From: Polynucleobacter sp. MWH-S4W17
Lineage (GTDB): Bacteria > Pseudomonadota > Gammaproteobacteria > Burkholderiales > Burkholderiaceae
Reading direction: 5' to 3'
NCBI RefSeq assembly: GCF_018687535.1
Contig: NZ_CP061295.1
Span: forward strand, 1,364,001 to 1,428,000
Length of the DNA: 64,000 bases
Shown: positions 49,823-61,996 of the stretch, piece by piece
Layout of the letters: every line of letters begins with the position of its first letter
How positions within the stretch are numbered: the stretch's first letter is position 1
The notes under the pieces: generated by a model
Database searches by the model: none
The model's input: the letters and a program-made list of their open reading frames with translations, nothing else
What the model was told of the DNA's origin: nothing
Program-made: the position numbers and the translations under genes

Positions 49823-50733
49823 AAAAACTCCCCTGCTAATTTATCCGAGACATTCGGAACCCACTTCTCAAAGTTGGCTAAATCTATTATCCGGCCGCCG
49901 TCTGGCGAAACCGTGACTATATCGACAAAAGTCGCATTTTGCTGCACATCTCTTGGTAAGTAAACATGGCGGGCATAGACTTGATTGGCTAAGCTCTCGT
50001 GATACCCCGTAAAGGTAATCAAAAGGTGCCAATGGCCATTTAATTCCGCTTTACCCAAGAAATCTTTTAGTGGACTTGCCTCATCTATGCTATGCATCGC
50101 CGTCCAGGTCAAGGAAAAGACTGGACTCTCGGAGCGATGGAGCTGCAATTCAACGGATCGACGATAGCGCTCACCCTCGGTTGTCATACTTTCTGCAATG
50201 AGCCATAAGCGTAACTGCGCCTCCACAATATGGGAACTGCGATCATTGGCTACTCGGAACTTCAATGTCTTGATGCCGTCGTGATTACCAACCACGGCTA
50301 CTTTAGAGAAACGTATACCTGCAGTAGGCCTGGTAAAGCGCGCAAAGGCCAGACCCGTAGTTAATGCGGAGTACACAATCCCAAAAAATGCTTCAAACGT
50401 CACAATCGCATTAGGCCAACTACCAACCGGAGTCATTCGGCCATAGCCGATAGTTGCCATGGTTTGCACACTAAAGAAAAAGACGTCTAACAGAGAGTCT
50501 GATCGTGAATTAGTAATCGCGCCATCCCCACATGCGATATATGCAAAAGCAAATAAAAGGTTTGTGCCGAGATATACAAAGACAACTAGTAACATAAAGC
50601 TAGTCCAGGTAGTACCTAGCAGCCAATGGTAGAAATTATTCTCTGGTCGCGCCATTTCTGAGCGCGAGAGCGAAGCGCGATATTCTTCTAGATTAATCCG
50701 CGATGGACGGCGATTAAATAGAAATTTACGCAC
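49819..50733 (-). CDS. Inward-rectifier type potassium channel (KirBac)
   Basis: A 304-residue channel subunit. TM1 spans about 43-66, the pore loop carries the K+ filter TIGYG (94-98) in VQTMATIGYGRM, TM2 spans about 108-131, and the rest is the cytoplasmic immunoglobulin-like Kir domain. The N-terminal slide helix region is amphipathic. Compared by memory with KirBac1.1, the TM2 position that governs polyamine rectification is Ser, not Asp. It lies between dcd (12 bases upstream) and the decarboxylase (four-base overlap). Confidence 0.93.
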   Translation of the reverse strand: MRKFLFNRRPSRINLEEYRASLSRSEMARPENNFYHWLLGTTWTSFMLLVVFVYLGTNLLFAFAYIACGDGAITNSRSDSLLDVFFFSVQTMATIGYGRMTPVGSWPNAIVTFEAFFGIVYSALTTGLAFARFTRPTAGIRFSKVAVVGNHDGIKTLKFRVANDRSSHIVEAQLRLWLIAESMTTEGERYRRSVELQLHRSESPVFSLTWTAMHSIDEASPLKDFLGKAELNGHWHLLITFTGYHESLANQVYARHVYLPRDVQQNATFVDIVTVSPDGGRIIDLANFEKWVPNVSDKLAGEFL

Positions 50734-50745
50734 TGCCGTAATGGC

Positions 50746-51312
50746 TTAGGTCTTAGGCAGGGTAACGCCCCGCTGACCTTGATACTTACCACCGCGATCT
50801 TTATATGATGTGCCACAGACTTCGTCACTCTCAAAGAAGAGTACTTGTGCACAACCTTCACCCGCATAAATTTTGGCAGGCAATGGTGTGGTGTTTGAAA
50901 ACTCTAAAGTGACATAGCCTTCCCACTCAGGTTCAAATGGAGTGACGTTCACAATAATGCCGCAGCGAGCATAAGTACTCTTACCAACGCAAACGGTTAA
51001 TACGCTGCGCGGAATCTTGAAGTACTCAACCGTTCTTGCCAATGCAAAAGAATTTGGTGGAATGATGCAAACATCACCCTTGAAGTCGACGAAGGATTGT
51101 TCATCGAAATTCTTCGGATCAACAATGGTGCTATTGATATTCGTAAAGATTTTGAATTCGTCTGCACAACGAATGTCATAGCCATAACTTGAAGTGCCAT
51201 AACTAACAATTTTGTTGCCGGCGGCGTCTTGGCGAACTTGTCCAGGCTCAAATGGGCTGATCATGCCTTGCTCGCCCATGCGGCGGATCCAGTGGTCTGA
51301 TTTAATAGTCAT
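50746..51312 (-). CDS. dcd: dCTP deaminase
   Basis: A 188-residue trimeric enzyme turning dCTP into dUTP for dTMP synthesis. Motifs [12 protein letters not shown], the catalytic Glu region [32 protein letters not shown] and the C-terminal [14 protein letters not shown] are all in place. First gene of a run with the K+ channel and decarboxylase. Confidence 0.96.
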   Translation of the reverse strand: MTIKSDHWIRRMGEQGMISPFEPGQVRQDAAGNKIVSYGTSSYGYDIRCADEFKIFTNINSTIVDPKNFDEQSFVDFKGDVCIIPPNSFALARTVEYFKIPRSVLTVCVGKSTYARCGIIVNVTPFEPEWEGYVTLEFSNTTPLPAKIYAGEGCAQVLFFESDEVCGTSYKDRGGKYQGQRGVTLPKT

Positions 51313-51352
51313 GACCGAATTGTAAAACCTTCGCCCTCACCTACCGACGAAT

Positions 51353-52195
51353 TTATAGGGGTTTTTGGCTAAAAACGACCCTCTCCGGGGCGTTATAGAT
51401 CTCAAAGTGTTTGCCAGAGCAGCGAGAGAGGATGGTGAGATTGGTTTTACGCGCCAGCTCCAGACCCATCAAGGTCACGCCCGAGCGGGTCAGGAGGAAA
51501 GGAATACCCATCTGAGCCCCCTTGATCACCATCTCCGAGGTCAGGCGCCCAGTAGTAAAGAAAATCAAATCCTTGCCAGGTTTATTGGCCAACCACATCA
51601 AACCAGAAATCGAGTCAACCGCATTATGCCGACCCACATCCTCAATGAAGTGGAGGAGGCGTACACCTTCATTGCCGTCTCGCTCAAAAACTGCACAGGC
51701 ATGAACCGAGCCGGACTTCTTATAAATCGAGTCGTGAATCCGAATGGAGTCAATCAAGGCAACTATTGCTTCCTGGGATAGCGCCGGACCTTCGGGAAGC
51801 TGAATCGCATCCATCTCCTCAATCAAACCACCAAACATGGTTCCCTGACCGCAACCTGTCGTTACTACCCGCTTGCTCGTCAGGGCATCAATATCTACCG
51901 TACTCCGCCGGGTTTTAACAGCGGCTGAATCGGTCTCCCAATCAACCTGAATACTTTCAATGTCATCAGAAGACTCCACAAGGCGCTGATTACGCAGGTA
52001 ACCTAAGACCAATGCTTCTGGGGCACTCCCCAAAGTCATCAGCGTCACCACTTCACGCTTATCCAAATATATGGTTAAAGGGCGCTCCCCAGGAATATGG
52101 GTAGTTTTAAGGCGTCCCAGCTCATCCAAGACCTCGACCTCGTGCACCAAGGGCACGGAGGCACAAGACATCTGAATGGTTGGTTTTGCTGCCAT
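51353..52195 (-). CDS. fdhD: Formate dehydrogenase accessory sulfurtransferase FdhD
   Basis: A 280-residue protein that carries sulfur from a cysteine desulfurase to the molybdenum cofactor of formate dehydrogenases. Family segments GSAPEALVLGYLRNQ, EDVGRHNAVD and FFTTGRLTSEMVIKG are present. The sulfur-carrying loop reads TTGCGQG, with one Cys where E. coli has two. No formate dehydrogenase gene is in the window; formate from the CoA-transferases at 62-64 kb would be a natural substrate for it. Divergent from metG over 162 bases. Confidence 0.93.
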   Translation of the reverse strand: MAAKPTIQMSCASVPLVHEVEVLDELGRLKTTHIPGERPLTIYLDKREVVTLMTLGSAPEALVLGYLRNQRLVESSDDIESIQVDWETDSAAVKTRRSTVDIDALTSKRVVTTGCGQGTMFGGLIEEMDAIQLPEGPALSQEAIVALIDSIRIHDSIYKKSGSVHACAVFERDGNEGVRLLHFIEDVGRHNAVDSISGLMWLANKPGKDLIFFTTGRLTSEMVIKGAQMGIPFLLTRSGVTLMGLELARKTNLTILSRCSGKHFEIYNAPERVVFSQKPL

Positions 52196-52357
52196 AAAAT
52201 ACTCTCTAAGGTCGGGCTGAACTCAATTTTATCGGGGTTTAGGAACACTCCGAGGAGTCTTACTTTAACCGCAGACTAAAATCAGTGCATTAGCCAGCAT
52301 AATTGAGTGCTGTACCCCAAATAACCCCCCTTACCTTCTTATTTAAGTCTGTATTAC

Positions 52358-54028
52358 ATGAGCAGTTCTCAACGCCGCCTTCTTGTTACCTCCGCCCTGC
52401 CGTATGCCAATGGTCAGATCCATATCGGTCATTTGGTGGAATACGTTCAGACTGATATTTGGGTGCGCTTTCAAAGAATGCGTGGTCATGAGGTTCACTA
52501 TGTTGGCGCTGATGACACACATGGCACCCCCATCATGTTGCGCGCTGAAAAAGAGGGCATTACCCCTAAAGAACTGATTGCTAATGTTTGGAAAGAACAT
52601 AAGCGCGATTTTGATAACTTCCTCATCTCATTTGATAACTACTACACTACAGATAGTCCCGAGAATGAGAAGTTAGCGCAAAGTATTTATCTCAAGCTGC
52701 GTGATGCTGGCTTGATTGAAAAGCGTGCGATTGAGCAAGCTTACGATCCTGTTAAAGAAATGTTCTTACCGGATCGTTTCATCAAAGGTGAATGTCCTAA
52801 GTGCGGCGCCAAAGATCAATACGGCGATAACTGCGAAAAGTGTGGTGCAACGTACTCACCTACAGACCTGAAGAATCCTTTCTCAGTAGTAAGCGGTGCA
52901 ACACCTATTAAAAAGATTTCGGATCACTACTTCTTTAAGCTGTCTGATCCGCGTTGCGAAGAGTTTTTACGAGACTGGACACAAGTCAAAACACCATTGC
53001 AGCCTGAAGCTCGTAATAAGATGAAAGAATGGGTTGGCCAGCCTGGCGAAAGCAAGCTGGGCGACTGGGATATCTCCCGCGATGCCCCGTATTTCGGGTT
53101 TGAGATCCCGGATGCACCAGGTAAGTACTTTTATGTGTGGCTTGATGCCCCGATTGGCTATTACGCTAGCTTCCTCAATTACTGCCAAGCTAAAGGCCTT
53201 AATTTTGATGAGTGGGTTAAGCCAGATACTACTACCGAGCAATACCATTTCATCGGCAAAGATATTCTGTATTTCCACACCTTATTCTGGCCTGCTACTT
53301 TGAAGTTTGCCGGTTATCGCACGCCAACCAATGTATTTGCTCATGGCTTCTTAACGGTTGATGGCGAGAAGATGAGTAAGTCACGCGGCACTTTAATATC
53401 CGCCAATAGCGTGATTAAGTGCGGCTTTAATCCTGAGTGGTTCCGCTACTACTTCGCAACTAAGCTCAATGACAGCATGGAAGATTTAGATTTAAATCTT
53501 CAAGACTTTGTTGCACGAGTGAATAGTGACTTACTCGGTAAGTACATCAACATTGCAAGTCGTAGCGCAGGCTTCTTAGTGAAGCGATTTGATGGCGTAG
53601 TTTCTGATGAAGCGATGAGTAATCCACTACTCAAAGAGATTGCTGGTGCTAGCGAAAAAATTGCTGAACTCTATGAGGGACGCGAATATGCAAAAGCATT
53701 GCGTACCGTGATGGAGTTGGCTGACAAAGTTAACGGCTTTGTAGATGAGAACAAGCCGTGGGAAATCGCTAAAGATCCAGAACGTGAAGCAGATTTACAG
53801 CGAGTTTGCAGTATTACCCTGGAGGCATTCCGGATGATGAGTCTGTACCTTAAGCCAGTGATTCCTCATGTAGCAGCTGGAGTTGAAGAATTCTTCTCCT
53901 TGCCACCCCTTTCCTGGTCAGACATTAATACCCCGCTTTCCAGTAAGAACCCTATCAAGCCCTATAAGCACCTCATGACCCGGGCTGAAGCCCCTCAAAT
54001 TGAGGCTTTGCTGGCTGCAAACTTGTAA
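52358..54028 (+). CDS. metG: Methionyl-tRNA synthetase (short form)
   Basis: A 556-residue class I synthetase. HIGH motif in [11 protein letters not shown], zinc-binding [11 protein letters not shown] with CEKCGA, and KMSKSRG are intact. It ends soon after the anticodon-binding helical domain and lacks the EMAP-II/Trbp111 C-terminal dimerisation domain found in the long form. In-frame start ATG at 52358; no strong Shine-Dalgarno. Confidence 0.95.
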   Translation: MSSSQRRLLVTSALPYANGQIHIGHLVEYVQTDIWVRFQRMRGHEVHYVGADDTHGTPIMLRAEKEGITPKELIANVWKEHKRDFDNFLISFDNYYTTDSPENEKLAQSIYLKLRDAGLIEKRAIEQAYDPVKEMFLPDRFIKGECPKCGAKDQYGDNCEKCGATYSPTDLKNPFSVVSGATPIKKISDHYFFKLSDPRCEEFLRDWTQVKTPLQPEARNKMKEWVGQPGESKLGDWDISRDAPYFGFEIPDAPGKYFYVWLDAPIGYYASFLNYCQAKGLNFDEWVKPDTTTEQYHFIGKDILYFHTLFWPATLKFAGYRTPTNVFAHGFLTVDGEKMSKSRGTLISANSVIKCGFNPEWFRYYFATKLNDSMEDLDLNLQDFVARVNSDLLGKYINIASRSAGFLVKRFDGVVSDEAMSNPLLKEIAGASEKIAELYEGREYAKALRTVMELADKVNGFVDENKPWEIAKDPEREADLQRVCSITLEAFRMMSLYLKPVIPHVAAGVEEFFSLPPLSWSDINTPLSSKNPIKPYKHLMTRAEAPQIEALLAANL

Positions 54029-54048
54029 AAATAGCCCTAAAAAGCACC

Positions 54049-54054
54049 TATAAT
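54049..54054 (+). promoter_or_regulatory. Possible -10 box for the DUF3460-scpA-panC operon
   Basis: A perfect TATAAT 20 bases after metG, 78 bases before the DUF3460 start. No clear -35 at the normal distance, so this is weak support. Confidence 0.35.
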
Positions 54055-54131
54055 GGCAGTTGTAGTCCCTAGATAACTTTTCGGATTAATTTCATAAGTT
54101 ATTGAATTTATTGAGTATTTTAGGAAATGCC

Positions 54132-54312
54132 ATGGCAAGATATCAATCTGAAATCACCCAGTTCTTAACTGAACTCAAAACAGAGCATCCAAACCTCGAA
54201 GCCGAACAGCAAGCTGGTCGCGCCCTGCTTTGGGATAAAGAGCCATTAAGCGTTGAAGACCAGCGCCGCGCAAAAGCTGCAAAACTCAAGCAACGCGCCT
54301 ACGTGTATTCGA

Positions 54313-54320
<8 letters not shown>
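54132..54320 (+). CDS. DUF3460 family protein
   Basis: A 62-residue protein starting MARYQSEITQFLTELK, charged and helical, with KLKQRAYVYSND at the end. DUF3460 is a small family of betaproteobacteria with no known function, usually found just before scpA. The start at 54132 has TTAGGAAA upstream; a longer frame from 54102 is possible but less likely. Its stop overlaps the scpA start by eight bases. Confidence 0.85.
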
Positions 54321-56024
<1,704 letters not shown>

Positions 56025-56049
56025 GTCTTGGGGTCGGTCGAGATATTGA

Positions 56050-56538
56050 TCAAGCCCTTGTAAGGATCTCAATAGCTTTGATGTTATGTGCAGAGTGACC
56101 AAACCCTCTTAACAAGCTGTCACGCTGACCAATTTCAAAATCTGCAAATTCAAATCCGGGTGCTACAGCACAGCTAACTAAGCAAAACGAGTCTTGATGT
56201 ATAGGTTTGGCAGCAAACCAAGTATTGGCCGGAATAGTGGCCTGCAAGCATTTCGAATCTAGCCCCAGTTGAATGGTTTGAAGTTCTTTGTTTTCATCAA
56301 AAAAGTGGATGATGACATCACAGCCGCTATGAAAGTACCAAGTCTCATCCGATTTAATGCGATGCCATGATGAAAAGTCTTCACCCGCCAGAAGATAATA
56401 AATACTGGTATAGGCGCTCTTATGTCCCGCGCCATCAGCACTAACAAGGGTTGGCGATCGATACATTTCTCGATAAAAGCCACCCTCAGGGTGCCGCAGA
56501 AGCTTGAGAGTCTCAACTAAGGCATTCACTGTTTGCAT
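56050..56538 (-). CDS. DUF985 (cupin_5) family protein
   Basis: A 162-residue single-domain cupin. It begins with the family motif LLRHPEGGFYREMYRS and has WHRIKSDETWYFHSG and LVSCAVAPGFEFADFE (metal or ligand side-chains likely from the His and Glu here). Function of the family is not established; sugar-isomerase-like folds are reported. It follows the APC permease by six bases, so it is read with the amino-acid uptake genes. Confidence 0.85.
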   Translation of the reverse strand: MQTVNALVETLKLLRHPEGGFYREMYRSPTLVSADGAGHKSAYTSIYYLLAGEDFSSWHRIKSDETWYFHSGCDVIIHFFDENKELQTIQLGLDSKCLQATIPANTWFAAKPIHQDSFCLVSCAVAPGFEFADFEIGQRDSLLRGFGHSAHNIKAIEILTRA

Positions 56539-56544
56539 ATGTCT

Positions 56545-57984
56545 CTATCGAGCTCTATATATTTTTGCAGCAGCATTTTGCTCGATGACTTTTTTCTTAA
56601 AGGCTGCTATCAACGCTTTCTGATTCAGGCTTCTACGAGTCTTAAACCAGTAGAAGAAACCAAGCAGCACAAACCATAATGGCAAGAAGTACAGCGCAAT
56701 GCGTGTGTTCTCATTCAGGCCTAGAGCGTAGATGACAATAGCAAAAAATACAAATGCGACATAAATCATCGTTTTACCCAGAGGAGTCTTAAACTTCGAC
56801 TCATCATGAACTTGGGGTAAACGCTTGCGATACGCAAGATAGGCAAACAAAATCATCGACCAAATATAAATAAAGAGAATAGCTGTTACGCTACCAACCA
56901 ATTCAAATGCGCTCATCATGGACTGTGTGGTTGTCAGTATGAGGGATGCCGATAGCACAAGCCCCGTTCCAAAAAAGATGCCTCCAGTAGGAATCTTATG
57001 GGAAGATAACTTTCCAAAGATGGATGGCGCATGATGATTCTTTGCCAGGCCATATACCATGCGCGATGTGGCGTAGATGCCGCTATTGCTCGATGAAGTA
57101 GCCGAACTAATCACCACTCCGTTGATCAAGGATGCGGCACTTACCATTCCCACCAGCGAAAACATACCCACAAAAGGACTTTCGTCAGGAGAGATATCCA
57201 CCCAAGGAGTCACCATCATTAAAACCATGACAGTGCCAATATAGAAAATCATGATGCGGAAGGGAATTTTATGAATCGCATCCGGCAGCATTCGCTCTGG
57301 ATCCTTTGTTTCTGCCATCATGGTGCCAATGATTTCCATGCCAGCAAATGCGAAGATGGCGGTCTGTAAGCCACCAAGTAAGCCCGATACCCCATTAGGA
57401 AAAAGTCCTCCGTAGGACCATAGGTTACTGATATGAGCGGTAACCCCACTCGGAGAAACAAAACCGATAATGCATAAGTAAATCCCTAGAGCAATCAGAC
57501 TAATAATGGCAATGACTTTGATGATAGCCAACCAAAACTCTAGCTCCCCAAATGCTTTAACACTAAGAATATTTAAGGCGAGCAATAAAAGCACAATAGA
57601 AAGAGCGGATATCCAAGGGGGTAAGTTAGGCCACCAGAAAGCAATATAGCCAGTAATCGCAATAATCTCAGCAATCGCAGCAACGATCCAAGCAAACCAA
57701 TACGTCCAGCCCATAAAAAATCCTGCTGACGGCCCCAGTAAGTCTTCAGAAAAATCAACAAAGGATTTGTAATTGAGGTTCGATAGGAGCAACTCTCCCA
57801 TAGCTCGCATCACAAAATATAAGATGCAGCCAATGATGGCATAAATCAAAATGATGCTGGGGCCAGCAATCGATATGGTCTTTCCAGAGCCCATAAATAA
57901 GCCGGTGCCAATACAGCCACCGATAGCGATCATTTCGATTTGTCGCTGACCTAAACCGCGCTCTAATTTATGATGACTTTCCAT
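56545..57984 (-). CDS. APC-superfamily amino-acid permease
   Basis: A 479-residue, 12-helix AAT-family permease, opening LGQRQIEMIAIGGCIGTGLFM. Related to, but clearly distinct from, the permease at 34.6-36.0 kb. It follows the polar amino-acid ABC genes by 37 bases on the same strand. Substrate unknown; polar or basic amino acids are plausible given its neighbours. Confidence 0.85.
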   Translation of the reverse strand: MESHHKLERGLGQRQIEMIAIGGCIGTGLFMGSGKTISIAGPSIILIYAIIGCILYFVMRAMGELLLSNLNYKSFVDFSEDLLGPSAGFFMGWTYWFAWIVAAIAEIIAITGYIAFWWPNLPPWISALSIVLLLLALNILSVKAFGELEFWLAIIKVIAIISLIALGIYLCIIGFVSPSGVTAHISNLWSYGGLFPNGVSGLLGGLQTAIFAFAGMEIIGTMMAETKDPERMLPDAIHKIPFRIMIFYIGTVMVLMMVTPWVDISPDESPFVGMFSLVGMVSAASLINGVVISSATSSSNSGIYATSRMVYGLAKNHHAPSIFGKLSSHKIPTGGIFFGTGLVLSASLILTTTQSMMSAFELVGSVTAILFIYIWSMILFAYLAYRKRLPQVHDESKFKTPLGKTMIYVAFVFFAIVIYALGLNENTRIALYFLPLWFVLLGFFYWFKTRRSLNQKALIAAFKKKVIEQNAAAKIYRAR

Positions 57985-58021
57985 ACAAATCCAATTTCTG
58001 GTGAAACAAATTTAGCTGAAT

Positions 58022-58693
58022 TCAGTTAATCGGTATTAGCACCCGTCGCTCAATCATTCTGGCAACCAAGACAACAATGGAAACTAAGAGTAAATATACT
58101 AAAGCGGTGAGTAAGTAGGCTTTGAAAAACTGAAAATTAGTGGAGGCTAACTCCTGCATTCGAGCAAAAAACTCGGTGTACTGAATCAAAAACGTAATCG
58201 AGCTATCTTTGAGGTTGCCTATCACTTGGTTGGTTAATGCCGGCACTGAAGTACGCAACACTTGCGGCAGAGTAATCAAGCGAAATACCTGTGACGGCCT
58301 AAAGCCTTGTGCCCTAGCGGCCTCTAACTGAGTCTTATCCAGGCCATTAAACGCCGTCTTTAGATATGCAGCATTGTAAGCAGCCACATTTAAGGTAAAT
58401 CCGATCACTGCAACTGTGAAAGGATTCAATCGAACCCCCCACTGTGGAAGTCCGTAATACATTAAGAATAAAAGCACGATCAAAGGCATGCCGATAAAAA
58501 AGGAAATGTAGCTATTAATGGCATTGCGGATAAGGACATTTTTACTGAGCGTCAGATAGAAGACAAAAACACCTAATAAAAATCCCGTAACACTAATAAC
58601 AACTGCTAATTGGAGGGTATTAGAAAGTCCAGCCAATATGAGCGGCATCTGCTCAAGAAGGTCACGCTCAAAACCGCTCCAAGATCCTGCCAT
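58022..58693 (-). CDS. Polar amino-acid ABC transporter permease (second)
   Basis: A 223-residue inner-membrane permease of the HisM/GlnP family with about five helices. The EAA loop that contacts the ATPase reads EAARAQGFRPSQVFRLITLP. It starts two bases after the ATPase gene and is one half of a heterodimeric channel with the product of 59421-60080. Confidence 0.92.
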   Translation of the reverse strand: MAGSWSGFERDLLEQMPLILAGLSNTLQLAVVISVTGFLLGVFVFYLTLSKNVLIRNAINSYISFFIGMPLIVLLFLMYYGLPQWGVRLNPFTVAVIGFTLNVAAYNAAYLKTAFNGLDKTQLEAARAQGFRPSQVFRLITLPQVLRTSVPALTNQVIGNLKDSSITFLIQYTEFFARMQELASTNFQFFKAYLLTALVYLLLVSIVVLVARMIERRVLIPIN

Positions 58694-58695
58694 GA

Positions 58696-59424
58696 CTACT
58701 CTCTCTTACCAAAAAAAGCTCGTAGCTCTGGGTCGGAATGATTATTCGCAAGAACATCAATACGCTCATCTGCACGAATAACACCCCTATCCAAAAATAG
58801 CACCCGATCTGAAATGGCGCTTGCCAAACCCAAGTCATGAGTTACACAAATCATGGTGATTCCATTGCGATGCAGGCGATTTATGAGATCTCCAACATCG
58901 CGAGACATGATGGGATCGAGTGCTGAGGTTGGCTCATCCAACAGCAATACGGCTGGGTCCATCGCTAAAGCTCGTGCAATAGCAACGCGCTGCTTCTGTC
59001 CACCGGATAATTGAGATGGGTACTTACTTTGATGGGACGTCATCTCAAATCGAGACAACTCATGTAAAGCCTTCTCATTGGCTTCTTTAAGCCCCATACC
59101 CTCTAATTTACGCAATGCTAATGTGACATTTTCTAAGGCAGTGAGATGGCTATACAAAGCAAATTGCTGAAACACAAAGCCAATTTGCTTGCGTAATTGC
59201 CGCACATCTCCATTGGGGCCCAAGATCTCATTACCCTTGAACTGAATTGATCCGGAGGTAGGCTCTACTAAGCGATTTAAGCACCTCAAGAGGGTTGATT
59301 TTCCGCTTCCAGAAGAGCCCATCAGGACCTTCACCTCACCTTGCTGCAAGTCTAGGTTAATCCCAGAGAGAACTAAATGACCCTCAAATTCCTTAGTGAG
59401 GTCTCGAATGGAAATCACCGTCAT
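58696..59424 (-). CDS. Polar amino-acid ABC transporter ATP-binding protein (GlnQ-like)
   Basis: A 242-residue ATPase. Walker A GSSGSGKSTLL, Q-loop FVFQQFALYSHLTALENV, signature LSGGQKQRVAIARAL, Walker B VLLLDEPTSALDP and switch His in CVTHDLG. The ATG overlaps the upstream permease stop by four bases. Drives uptake with the two permeases and the lipoprotein binding protein. Confidence 0.95.
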   Translation of the reverse strand: MTVISIRDLTKEFEGHLVLSGINLDLQQGEVKVLMGSSGSGKSTLLRCLNRLVEPTSGSIQFKGNEILGPNGDVRQLRKQIGFVFQQFALYSHLTALENVTLALRKLEGMGLKEANEKALHELSRFEMTSHQSKYPSQLSGGQKQRVAIARALAMDPAVLLLDEPTSALDPIMSRDVGDLINRLHRNGITMICVTHDLGLASAISDRVLFLDRGVIRADERIDVLANNHSDPELRAFFGKRE

Positions 59425-60080
59425 ACAGCAACTTCTTTCATGCCTGGAATCTCATAATGTTTTTGAATCAACTGAACGCCGAATAATAAGATCCGATAAA
59501 TCACAAAATAAAGAACTCCAACCATCAGATAAACATCAATTCCCTTTAGGGTGTTAGCTGTTAATGTCATGGCTTCCTTAGTGATTTCTGGAATACCTAC
59601 GGTATAAGCAAAAGGAGAATATTTCAGCACGGAAGTAAATTCATTGACCATGCCGGGAATGGAGAAACGGAGCATCTGTGGAATTTCAATATATCGAAGC
59701 ACCTGGATACGACTCATGCCCATTGCCCGTGCAGCAACTATTTCAGCTGGATCGACAGAATTAAATGCCCCACGAAAGACTTCCGTTAAGTAGGCGCCGC
59801 CTACCAAACCCAGACTAAGCGCCATCGCCATTAAGGGTGGCGGCTTAATACCTATCCCAGGAAGACCAAAGTACACCATGAATAGGAGAACGAGTACTGG
59901 AACACCACGAAAGATGTAGGTATAGATATCAATTAGAAAAGAAACGCTTCTGATAGAGAGTCTATGTAGGCTAGAAAGGAGTAGACCGACAACAAGGCCG
60001 GTCATACTACAAACCAATGTCACGATAACGGTGTAGACAACACCCTTACAGAGTTCTAGCAGAATACCTAAAAGACTCAT
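59421..60080 (-). CDS. Polar amino-acid ABC transporter permease (first)
   Basis: A 219-residue HisQ/GlnP-type permease. The EAA motif is EIVAARAMGMSRIQVLRYIEIP. About five helices. It begins 20 bases after the binding-protein gene. Confidence 0.92.
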   Translation of the reverse strand: MSLLGILLELCKGVVYTVIVTLVCSMTGLVVGLLLSSLHRLSIRSVSFLIDIYTYIFRGVPVLVLLFMVYFGLPGIGIKPPPLMAMALSLGLVGGAYLTEVFRGAFNSVDPAEIVAARAMGMSRIQVLRYIEIPQMLRFSIPGMVNEFTSVLKYSPFAYTVGIPEITKEAMTLTANTLKGIDVYLMVGVLYFVIYRILLFGVQLIQKHYEIPGMKEVAV

Positions 60081-60100
60081 GACGAACTTTTACTAGAGGA

Positions 60101-60931
<831 letters not shown>

Positions 60932-61062
60932 TCAGAAGCGGCACAATGAAAAGTATTTCATCAAAAGGTATTGGCAGAAAGGCTGTTTGCAAATGATGAT
61001 TCTTTGACAGGAATTGCAGAACATCACAATTCATGCCGTCATTGGGTTGTTTGCCAACCGAT

Positions 61063-61995
61063 TTAAAGAATAAAGAACCGCCCTACTTCTAGATTCAGCT
61101 CTTTAGCCAATTCAGCACCAGTGACTTTGCCCGCAGCACCTTTAGCCTTCAGGACTTCAATCTGTCCACCGTGGCAGGTTACGAAGAAAGAATCTAGCGT
61201 GATTTGGGTTACTTCACCAGGCTTACCTTTAACGGCACCAAATGTAGCAGCTACGTGTTTGTGGCAATCGAAGATCTGCACTTTTTGCTCGCCAAACTTT
61301 GTCCAAGCACCTGGCGCTGGATTACATGCGCGAATCAGGTTATAGATTTGACTAATATGAGTCGCCCAATGAATCTGTGCAGCATTCACATCAAACCAGC
61401 CTTCATAGTTGGCCTGTGATTCATCTTGAACAACTTCTTGATGCTTACCTGCAACTACAAGATCAGCAGCCTCTAGGAGGGCTTGTACACCGATCGGGAA
61501 TAAATGATCAAAGTAGATCTTGCCTAAGGTGTCATTGGGTCCAATGGCTACTTCTTTTTGCAAAATGACTTCACCTTCATCCAAGCCATCGGTTGGGCGG
61601 AAGATAGTTAAACCTGTTTTCTCTTCACCTAATGCGATTGCCCAATTGATAGCGCTTGGACCGCGATATTTAGGTAGCAAGGATGGGTGATATTGGATGG
61701 TGCCATGCTTTGGAATCTTACAAAGCTCTTGCGGCACAAACTGAAGCACATAAGCCATTACACAGATATCGGCATTGGCGTCAATCATGGCTTGGGCAGC
61801 CTCTGGACCCTTCAGTGAAGCAAACTGCAAGGGGGTTAAGCCCCTTGCTAACGCAGCTTCTTTTAAGACTTCGGGTTTGCTTGATTTGGGATTATCGGGT
61901 GGGCAGAAAACAGCAACCACTTCGTCGCCGCGATCTAAAAAGGCTTCTAACACCGCCTTACCAAAATCCGCACTCCCAATCAAAGCAACACGCAT
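61063..61995 (-). CDS. Formyltransferase of the 10-formyl-THF dehydrogenase N-domain type
   Basis: A 310-residue two-domain formyltransferase: N-terminal Rossmann/formyl_trans_N, C-terminal OB-type domain. The catalytic loop reads YHPSLLPKYRGPSAINW, the form seen in the hydrolase domain of formyl-THF dehydrogenase (ALDH1L1) rather than the NVHASLLP of methionyl-tRNA formyltransferase. Candidate catalytic His103 and Asp139 (DGLDEGEV) are 36 residues apart as in that family. It starts one base after the frc stop (TAAGATG), so it is coupled to it. Role: formyl transfer or hydrolysis with tetrahydrofolate in formyl-CoA/oxalate metabolism is inferred. Confidence 0.8.
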   Translation of the reverse strand: MRVALIGSADFGKAVLEAFLDRGDEVVAVFCPPDNPKSSKPEVLKEAALARGLTPLQFASLKGPEAAQAMIDANADICVMAYVLQFVPQELCKIPKHGTIQYHPSLLPKYRGPSAINWAIALGEEKTGLTIFRPTDGLDEGEVILQKEVAIGPNDTLGKIYFDHLFPIGVQALLEAADLVVAGKHQEVVQDESQANYEGWFDVNAAQIHWATHISQIYNLIRACNPAPGAWTKFGEQKVQIFDCHKHVAATFGAVKGKPGEVTQITLDSFFVTCHGGQIEVLKAKGAAGKVTGAELAKELNLEVGRFFIL

Positions 61996-61996
61996 C

